This document shows positions 33,121 through 37,911 of a DNA stretch of 37,911 nt, piece after piece. Numbering within the stretch: the stretch's first letter is position 1; every line of letters starts with the position of its first letter. The position numbers and the translations under genes were made by a program. The DNA is taken from contig JAURWL010000163.1 in the NCBI GenBank assembly GCA_030654965.1, positions 1 to 37,911 on the forward strand, given 5' to 3'. This stretch comes from Dehalococcoidales bacterium. Lineage in GTDB: Bacteria > Chloroflexota > Dehalococcoidia > Dehalococcoidales > Fen-1064. The notes below the pieces were generated by a model. That model had not been told where the DNA came from. It made no database searches and saw only the letters and a program-made list of their open reading frames with translations.

Positions 33121-33166
33121 AGACGAGCACCGCTTTCGGCTGCTGGCAATGCCGCTTCTCACACGA

Positions 33167-33238
33167 CCACCCTCACCCCATTCGCTTCGCTCAGGGCAGG
33201 CTCTGACCCTCTCCCTGAAAAAAGAGGGAGAGGGAATT
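33167..33238. repeat. CCACCCTCACCCC-type dispersed repeat with hairpin
   Basis: Ends in a perfect 10-bp stem CCCTCTCCCT (33207-33216) and AGGGAGAGGG (33225-33234). The same type of unit is widespread in bacterial intergenic DNA. Confidence 0.6.
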
Positions 33239-33479
33239 GTATTTAAGAGGATTGCATCCTCTTACACTCTTGCTACGTTGCCCTAGCTGGAGATAATATT
33301 TTGGACAGCATTCGCCACCTTTACCAAACAAGCCCAGCCCAAGAGGGGGTGGAAAACAAAGATCTTATCAGAAGTACCTCTTACGCTCGTAAAACCCCAC
33401 CAAAACCCGGGAATCTTATTATCTTGGACAGCTGTGAGTCACGTTATGAAATTGGCACCATGCAAGAAAATCTCCGTCA

Positions 33480-33866
33480 TCACTTCTGCGGTTTTATCTC
33501 AAGTAGTTCGATGAGTACATTATCGGGACCCCACATGAAAGTTATTTTAACGCCGGGTCTCAGCTCCATAATTTCGTTGCGGAATTTCACTCCATTTGCT
33601 TTCAAGCTAGCCACAGCTGACTCCAGATTATCCGTCCTGATACCAAAATGCTCCAGTCCGCCCACCGGACCTGCCGCCGGTGCCACTCCTGATGATTGCC
33701 CTATCAGTATCCTGGAACCATTGAGGTTAAGCTCTGCGCTCATGCGTCCTCCCGGAAGCTCTCTCAAGTATACCCTGCGGGCATTAAAATTCTTTTCGTA
33801 GAATTCGGTGGTTTTTGCCACATCCGGGCTCACCAAGTGCACGTGGTCGTACCAGTATTCAGGCAT
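33480..33866 (-). CDS. VOC-superfamily protein (glyoxalase/methylmalonyl-CoA epimerase-like)
   Basis: A 128-residue two-repeat VOC protein. The first beta-alpha-beta-beta-beta unit begins YDHVHLVSPDVAKTTEFYEK with a candidate metal histidine; the second begins LEHFGIRTDNLESAVASLK with another histidine, and IELLE near the end gives the acidic ligand. This resembles methylmalonyl-CoA epimerase and glyoxalase I-like proteins, but the reaction is not determined. I start at ATG 33866 because AAGGAG lies six bases upstream; ATG 33872 touches the AAGGAG directly, and longer starts run into non-conserved DNA. Stands alone, divergent from the tsaC-like gene. Confidence 0.82.
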   Translation of the reverse strand: MPEYWYDHVHLVSPDVAKTTEFYEKNFNARRVYLRELPGGRMSAELNLNGSRILIGQSSGVAPAAGPVGGLEHFGIRTDNLESAVASLKANGVKFRNEIMELRPGVKITFMWGPDNVLIELLEIKPQK

Positions 33867-34014
33867 TCTCATCTCCTTAATGAAAGCTATGCCGCATTTT
33901 AGACTGCCACTCGTTTCACGGTCAACTACCCCCTGAAACCTGACGGCCGTTTGCTGACTCCTTCGATACACTCAGGACAAGTTGCTAAAGGCTGATGGCT
34001 GACCGCCTGTTTAA

Positions 34015-34023
34015 TGCTATACT
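34015..34023 (+). promoter_or_regulatory. Extended -10 promoter before the tsaC-like gene
   Basis: TGCTATACT (34015-34023) is an extended -10 (TGn plus TATACT). The predicted start, about seven bases on, leaves only two or three bases before the ATG at 34033, and no Shine-Dalgarno sequence is present, so the transcript looks leaderless. No clear -35 was found. Confidence 0.5.
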
Positions 34024-34032
34024 ATTGTCAGT

Positions 34033-34698
34033 ATGAATTCGACCGCTACGCGTAACGTGAAGAACCAGATAGATGAGGCTATTGCCATACTGAAAAAAGG
34101 TGGTATTGTGGCTTACCCGACCGATACCGTCTATGGGCTGGGCGCCAGTATGACCAGCATCGCCGCCGTAGAGCGCATCTTTGAGGTGAAGTGCCGCCCG
34201 AAGGGAATGGCATTACCCCTGCTTGTAGCGGACCGGGAGCAAATCAAACAAATCACCCGGTCTGTCCCACCCGCCGCCTGGTTACTCATCTATAACTTCC
34301 TCCCGGGCGCGCTTACCATCGTTCTAAACAAATCAGACAGCGTGCCTGATATTATCACCGGCGGCGGCAAAACAATCGCTATCCGTATTCCCGACCACCC
34401 CATCCCCATCGCCCTTATTAAAGGACTGGGTAAACCAATCGTCGGCACGAGCGCCAATCTCAGCGGTCAGCCGAGCCCGCTCACAGCGGAAGAAGTCAGA
34501 ATGCAGATTGGTAATAAAGTAGATATGATTATCGATGGCGGTCAGTGCCCCGGCGGTGTCGAGTCAACCGTCGTCGACATGAGCAATAGTAAACCGGTCA
34601 TACGGCGTCTGGGAGCTATCACACTGGCACAACTACGGCAGACCTGCCCCGATATTCAACTGGCAAAGGAGATAAAAAATGCGCCTCGCAATCGGTAG
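34033..34698 (+). CDS. tsaC: Threonylcarbamoyl-AMP synthase (Sua5/YciO/YrdC family)
   Basis: Makes the activated intermediate for t6A modification of tRNAs reading ANN codons; 221 residues. GGIVAYPTDTVYGLGAS, the family signature, is followed by KCRPKGMALPLLVAD and later GTSANLSGQPSP and GGVESTVVDMS, all parts of the double-wound YrdC fold. The carboxy end is shorter than full Sua5, so a TsaC-like form is preferred. The last 20 bases overlap rpiB. The promoter is an extended -10 directly upstream. Confidence 0.9.
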   Translation: MNSTATRNVKNQIDEAIAILKKGGIVAYPTDTVYGLGASMTSIAAVERIFEVKCRPKGMALPLLVADREQIKQITRSVPPAAWLLIYNFLPGALTIVLNKSDSVPDIITGGGKTIAIRIPDHPIPIALIKGLGKPIVGTSANLSGQPSPLTAEEVRMQIGNKVDMIIDGGQCPGGVESTVVDMSNSKPVIRRLGAITLAQLRQTCPDIQLAKEIKNAPRNR

Positions 34699-35113
34699 CG
34701 ACCACAGAGGACTGGCAGTAAAAAACAGAGTGGCGGAACTGTTGAAGCAAGCGGGACATACCTACGAAGACTTCGGCGTATACACTGAAGAGCGCGCTGA
34801 TTATCCACAAATCGCTAAAAAAGTCGGGCAAGCGGTCGCGGGCGGCAAATTCGAGCGCGGGATTCTGGTCTGCGGCACAGGCATCGGGATGTGTATTGTC
34901 GCTAACAAGGTCAAAGGCATCCGCGCGGCGATGGCATTCAATACCTTCAGCGCCAGCCGGGCACGCCAGCACAATGATGCCAATATCCTCTGCCTCGGCG
35001 GTGAGAACGACCAGTCACAACTCCCCGAAATGATAAATGCCTTCCTCACCTGTGAATTCGAGGGCGGCCGCCACCAGCAGAGACTGGATATGATAAGGGA
35101 AATGGAGAAGTAA
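34679..35113 (+). CDS. rpiB: Ribose-5-phosphate isomerase B
   Basis: Interconverts ribose-5-phosphate and ribulose-5-phosphate; 144 residues. MRLAIGSDHRGLAVKNRV carries the substrate Asp-His pair, GILVCGTGIGMCIVANKVKGIRAA contains the catalytic cysteine and phosphate loop, and ARQHNDANILCLGGE completes the family pattern. It begins inside the tsaC-like gene (20-base overlap) in another frame, so the pair is translationally coupled. It could supply PRPP for the purine genes nearby, though that is only context. Confidence 0.95.
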   Translation: MRLAIGSDHRGLAVKNRVAELLKQAGHTYEDFGVYTEERADYPQIAKKVGQAVAGGKFERGILVCGTGIGMCIVANKVKGIRAAMAFNTFSASRARQHNDANILCLGGENDQSQLPEMINAFLTCEFEGGRHQQRLDMIREMEK

Positions 35114-35270
35114 ACTCGAAATCCGAAATACGAAACTCTAAACCCTAAACAATATTAAAAAGAGCACTGAAAAACTGATATAAGGAACAAATGACCATAT
35201 CTGGACTATTGAAGATGCTGTAAAACTAGTTGAAAGCTAATCAAGTCTGGGAATCTTCTTTATTAGGAAC

Positions 35271-35852
35271 TTATAGCTGTAGACGTATCAACTTAAGTTT
35301 GGACAACAATCTGTCTACCTTCTTACTTTCTTCTGCTGTCTCAACAAGCCAGCCGTTGTACTGCGATGAATTTAATACTATGGGAGCATTGAAAAAATCG
35401 CTATACTCCGGTATTAACCTCCAAATCTCCTTCCCCACATCTAAAGCAAATTTAGCTATTTCAGAACGTATTTCACCTATATTATCAAGAGAGTCTGGTT
35501 GTATACGAGCTTTTAATTCCTCACCTATTTTTATAAACTTGTCAATAAATTCCTTCGCTTTTGTTACTTGTGCTATTTTATAATTTGGTCGTTTGGGAAA
35601 ATTATTTGTTTGTCCTTTTTGCCCTATAGTTGGAACTGAATCAAGTTGTCTTTGAAATTGGTATAATATGGAGACTATAGATATAAAAATCAGGAGGGGA
35701 GCTATTAACTGCCATACCCATGTAGGTAACCCGATGGATGCTATATCCCTAACATCAAGGGTGGTACTAACAATCCAAATTATTCCGCCAGCCATTAATA
35801 GAGGCCAACCCAATAACTTCTTGAGCCTTGCCAACCATGACGGGATTCGCAT
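35271..35852 (-). CDS. Hypothetical two-helix membrane protein
   Basis: A 193-residue protein I do not recognise. After a basic start (MRIPSWLARLKKLL) there are two hydrophobic helices at about 14-32 and 45-66, separated by a short polar loop with DVRDIASIG; the rest (70-193) is soluble and mostly helical with many charged residues, including KAKEFIDKFIKIGEELKARI and a carboxy SKKVDRLLSKLKLI. The DNA is visibly A/T-richer than its neighbours, which suggests acquisition. An extended -10 (TGGTAGAAT) lies six bases before the ATG, with AGGGG as an alternative ribosome site. It is isolated and transcribed against both neighbours. Confidence 0.6.
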   Translation of the reverse strand: MRIPSWLARLKKLLGWPLLMAGGIIWIVSTTLDVRDIASIGLPTWVWQLIAPLLIFISIVSILYQFQRQLDSVPTIGQKGQTNNFPKRPNYKIAQVTKAKEFIDKFIKIGEELKARIQPDSLDNIGEIRSEIAKFALDVGKEIWRLIPEYSDFFNAPIVLNSSQYNGWLVETAEESKKVDRLLSKLKLIRLQL

Positions 35853-35926
35853 GCCCCTATTCTACCATTTTGATTAAATAACTTCTTCATTTTCAAATTG
35901 ACCCACTACCGACGCTTCCACAATAT

Positions 35927-35956
35927 TTGACAACGCCTGGTTAATTATGTTATTTT
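35927..35956 (+). promoter_or_regulatory. Promoter of the ilv leader
   Basis: Perfect TTGACA (35927-35932), 18 bases, TATTTT (35951-35956). Shares AATTATGTTAT (35943-35953) with the leuS promoter at nearly the same offset. The predicted start, about 35963-35965, falls on the leader ATG. Confidence 0.72.
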
Positions 35957-35964
35957 AGCTTATT

Positions 35965-36018
35965 ATGAATGTGCAATTGGTCTCTCTGGTACTTATTGTT
36001 ACATACTCCAGTCAGTGA
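35965..36018 (+). CDS. Branched-chain leader peptide of the ilv operon
   Basis: A 17-codon ORF, MNVQLVSLVLIVTYSSQ, with Val-Leu-Ile codons filling nine of its residues (GTG, TTG, GTC, CTG, GTA, CTT, ATT, GTT) plus Thr. These are the end products, or a precursor, of the ilv pathway. The ATG sits on the predicted transcription start and has no Shine-Dalgarno sequence, so translation is probably leaderless. The stop codon (36016-36018) shares its last base with the start of the antiterminator arm, the spacing needed for ribosome-controlled attenuation. Confidence 0.75.
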   Translation: MNVQLVSLVLIVTYSSQ

Positions 36019-36068
36019 GTGGGACTCTATGTCAGACTCAAGGGCCGTCCCACTGGGACGGCTTTTTT
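36018..36068 (+). terminator. ilv attenuator: terminator and competing antiterminator
   Basis: Terminator: GCCGTCCC (36044-36051), loop ACT, GGGACGGC (36055-36062), six T (36063-36068). Antiterminator: AGTGGGAC (36018-36025) is perfectly complementary to GTCCCACT (36047-36054), which overlaps the 5' arm and loop of the terminator, so the two structures exclude each other. A ribosome finishing the leader ORF would cover 36018-36025 and favour termination; one stalled at the Val/Leu/Ile codons would leave it free. Confidence 0.85.
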
Positions 36069-36129
36069 GTTATCCGCAAGACTCGAGGGTTCACCCTGAA
36101 TGGTTCACTCTGAAGGGGGAAATGTATAA

Positions 36130-37797
36130 ATGAGAAGTGACGCTATCAAAAAAGGCATCGAGCGTGCCGGGCACCGTTCGCTCTTACACGCCGTCGGGGT
36201 GCGGAGTTCCGATATGGATAAACCATTCATCGGCATCGTCAATAGCTACAGCGAAATCGTCCCCGGCCACGTGCACCTGAACATCATCGCTCGGGCGGTG
36301 AAAGAAGGGGTTTATCAGGGCGGCGGTATCCCATTTGAGGTCAATACTATTGCCGTTTGTGATGGTATCGCGATGGGACACAACGGCATGAAATACAGCC
36401 TGCCCAGCCGTGAGCTAATCGCCGACTCCGTAGAGGTCGTGGTCGAAGCCCACCAGTTTGATGCGCTCGTCTTCATTCCCAACTGCGATAAAATTATCCC
36501 CGGAATGCTGATGGCGGCGGTAAGATTGAATTTGCCGGCGGTCTTCGTCAGCGGCGGTCCCATGCTGACCGGACGCCTGACCGTAGACGGTAAGACAAAA
36601 CGCATCGACCTGATTACCGTCTTTGAAGCTGTAGGGAAAGCCGTGCGAAAGGAAATCACCGAGGTTGAACTGGCGCAAATGGAAGAGCTTGCCTGTCCCG
36701 GCTGTGGTAGTTGCGCGGGTATGTTTACCGCCAACACGATGAACTGCCTCACCGAAGCCCTGGGTATGGGACTGCCCGGTAACGGCACCATCCCCGCCGT
36801 GGACAACCGGCGCGTTCAACTGGCGCGGCAGGCGGGCGCCCAGGCGGTCTATTGCTGGGCGAAGAACATCCGCCCGCGTGACATCGTGAATGAAAAATCA
36901 CTGCACAACGCCTTCACTGTCGATATGGCGCTGGGTGGTAGTACAAACTCGGTACTGCATTTGATGGCAATCGCTAACGAAGCTGGTGTTTCATTCTCCC
37001 TCCAGAGAATCAATGAAATCAGCGATAAAACACCGTATCTTTCGAAATTAAGCCCGGCCGGTGAGCATCACATTGAAGACCTCGACCGCGCCGGCGGTAT
37101 TCCTGCCATCATGAAAGAGGTAAGACATCTGCTGAACATGGATGCTCCTACTGTGACCGGGAAATCTGTGGCTAAGAACATCACCGGTTCACGCGTCTCC
37201 GACCGTGATGTCATCCGCACCAGAGCGAAGGCTTATTCGCAGACCGGCGGGCTTGCGGTCCTGTTCGGCAACCTGGCTCCGGACGGCGCGGTTATTAAAA
37301 AAGGAGCTGTGCCCGCCAACATGATGACCTTCAAAGGACCCGCCCGTGTCTTTGACTCGGAAGAGTCTGCCACGCAGGCAATCATGAAGGAACAAATTAA
37401 AGCCGGCGATGTTATTATCATACGTTATGAGGGTCCGAAAGGCGGTCCGGGCATGAGAGAAATGCTCACGCCCACCTCCCTTATCACCGGGATGGGTATG
37501 GAGAACAAGGTATTTCTGATTACAGACGGTCGCTTCTCCGGCGGGTCGCGTGGCGCCGCCATCGGGCACGTTTCTCCGGAAGCCGCCAGCGGCGGTCCCA
37601 TCGCCGCGCTCAAGAATGGCGATATCATCAGCATCGATATTCCCAAAAACAAATTAGACGTCCAGCTCAGCAAGAAAGAAATTTCCGACCGGCTGGCGAA
37701 GTTGAAGAAATTCGAGCCGCGCTTCAAGACCGGTTATCTAGCGCGTTATTCGGAAAAGGTCAGTTCCGCCAGCACGGGTGCTATATTCACTTCTTAA
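36130..37797 (+). CDS. ilvD: Dihydroxy-acid dehydratase
   Basis: Fe-S dehydratase of valine, isoleucine and leucine synthesis; 555 residues, normal length. [15 protein letters not shown] and [21 protein letters not shown] (in two overlapping parts) supply the cluster cysteines, and [12 protein letters not shown] is the conserved carboxy signature. It starts 62 bases after the attenuator T-run; GGGGGA lies about 8 bases before the ATG, which follows a short repeat-like GGTTCACCCTGAATGGTTCA sequence. It is the first structural gene of an operon continuing into ilvB. Expression should respond to branched-chain aminoacyl-tRNA levels. Confidence 0.97.
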   Translation: MRSDAIKKGIERAGHRSLLHAVGVRSSDMDKPFIGIVNSYSEIVPGHVHLNIIARAVKEGVYQGGGIPFEVNTIAVCDGIAMGHNGMKYSLPSRELIADSVEVVVEAHQFDALVFIPNCDKIIPGMLMAAVRLNLPAVFVSGGPMLTGRLTVDGKTKRIDLITVFEAVGKAVRKEITEVELAQMEELACPGCGSCAGMFTANTMNCLTEALGMGLPGNGTIPAVDNRRVQLARQAGAQAVYCWAKNIRPRDIVNEKSLHNAFTVDMALGGSTNSVLHLMAIANEAGVSFSLQRINEISDKTPYLSKLSPAGEHHIEDLDRAGGIPAIMKEVRHLLNMDAPTVTGKSVAKNITGSRVSDRDVIRTRAKAYSQTGGLAVLFGNLAPDGAVIKKGAVPANMMTFKGPARVFDSEESATQAIMKEQIKAGDVIIIRYEGPKGGPGMREMLTPTSLITGMGMENKVFLITDGRFSGGSRGAAIGHVSPEAASGGPIAALKNGDIISIDIPKNKLDVQLSKKEISDRLAKLKKFEPRFKTGYLARYSEKVSSASTGAIFTS

Positions 37798-37813
37798 GGA
37801 AGGTGTCACGACT

Positions 37814-37911
37814 ATGAAGATGACGGGTGGTCAAATTATCTGCGATTGTCTGGTAAAAGAAGGGGTGGAGGTTATCTTTGGTATTCTGGGGGGTGCTATC
37901 CTGCCGCTCTA
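37814..37911 (+). CDS. ilvB: Acetolactate synthase large subunit, truncated by window end
   Basis: First 32 codons of a thiamine-diphosphate enzyme: MKMTGGQIICDCLVKEGVEV, then IFGILGGAILPL, matching the amino-terminal E-G-V-x-x-I-F-G-x-x-G-G pattern of acetolactate synthase (normally FGYPGGA; here FGILGGA). AAGGAAGGTG lies upstream of the ATG at 37814; an ATG at 37820 is also possible. It begins 16 bases after the ilvD stop in the same operon. The rest is outside the window. Confidence 0.88.
   Translation, partial: MKMTGGQIICDCLVKEGVEVIFGILGGAILPL

Larger units (their letters stand above)
32880..33479. other. Gene-free stretch packed with dispersed repeats
   Basis: About 600 bases between guaA and the VOC gene. 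Recognisable units are GTCATACCAGCGCAGGCTGG (from 33091) and a repeat from about 33167 ending in a 10-bp hairpin. No convincing gene: the long plus-strand frame from 33301 runs antisense over the VOC gene and has no protein-like character. Confidence 0.6.

Noticed and set aside
32880-33149. Amino-terminal extension of guaA by 90 codons
   Set aside because: The extra frame runs through a GTCATACCAGC-type dispersed repeat (giving WIPACAGMT-like sequence) and an A/T-rich promoter-like region; GuaA is complete without it.
33301-33801. 166-codon plus-strand ORF
   Set aside because: It lies antisense to the VOC gene over most of its length, has no ribosome site and no domain-like sequence.

Overview
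This window reads as a piece of a chromosome from a bacterium of the phylum Chloroflexota, most likely the class Dehalococcoidia. The reasons are gene content and recollection of relatives, not a database search: a Re-type citrate synthase next to an aconitase-like leuC/leuD pair and an isocitrate dehydrogenase, an EF-Tu with a four-cysteine insert, an archaeal-style HMG-CoA-synthase-like/thiolase pair, and many small dispersed palindromic repeats of the kind that crowd intergenic regions in that group. Most genes are housekeeping and densely packed; no prophage, plasmid, CRISPR array or rRNA is visible.

Layout. 1-3097 (minus): an FtsX/MacB-type ABC permease, its ATPase, a DUF2318 lipoprotein and the start of a cysteine desulfurase. 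3275-4728: MntP-like Mn efflux protein and a Cof-type HAD phosphatase. 4761-8608: tRNA-Thr(TGT), tRNA-Tyr(GTA), tRNA-Thr(GGT), tuf, rpmG, secE, nusG, rplK, rplA. 8731-11504: a separately promoted pair, HMG-CoA-synthase-like protein fused to a DUF35 zinc-ribbon/OB domain plus an SCP-x-like thiolase, which splits the usual rplKA-rplJL order. 11527-12769: L10 leader, rplJ, rplL. 13031-16592 (minus): a soluble PAS histidine kinase, an OmpR/PhoB-type response regulator, a cluster of candidate regulator-binding heptamers, two tandem homologous micro-peptide genes (37 and 41 residues), a hairpin terminator, and a DUF2807 protein. 16749-21003: leuC-like, leuD-like, isocitrate dehydrogenase, Re-citrate synthase, together a route from acetyl-CoA and oxaloacetate to 2-oxoglutarate. 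21130-24872: attenuator-controlled leuS, then proC. 24894-29095 (minus): ferredoxin, coaD, rsmD, a metallo-beta-lactamase-fold protein, purB, purE. 29141-29746: a RAYT transposase unit bounded by inverted REP-like sequences. 29780-33866 (minus): purD, guaA, a VOC-family protein. 34033-35113: tsaC/sua5-like gene and rpiB. 35271-35852 (minus): a two-helix membrane protein of unknown function. 35927-37911: attenuator-controlled ilvD and the start of ilvB.

The two most interesting signals lie outside the large ORFs. First, the pair of paralogous micro-peptides at 14117-14425 sits directly downstream of a two-component system, behind 7-bp repeats with 11-bp period and one copy overlapping the predicted -35; it looks like a small regulated peptide system that I do not recognise. 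Second, leuS and ilvD are each preceded by the same module: a TTGACA promoter, an apparently leaderless tiny ORF rich in the matching amino acid (Leu for leuS; Val/Leu/Ile for ilvD), and a terminator with an identical 8-bp stem. The ilvD copy has a perfect 8-bp antiterminator beginning in the leader stop codon, the geometry expected for ribosome-mediated attenuation. Several other promoters (rsmD, tsaC) also place the transcription start on or next to the start codon, so leaderless mRNAs may be common here.
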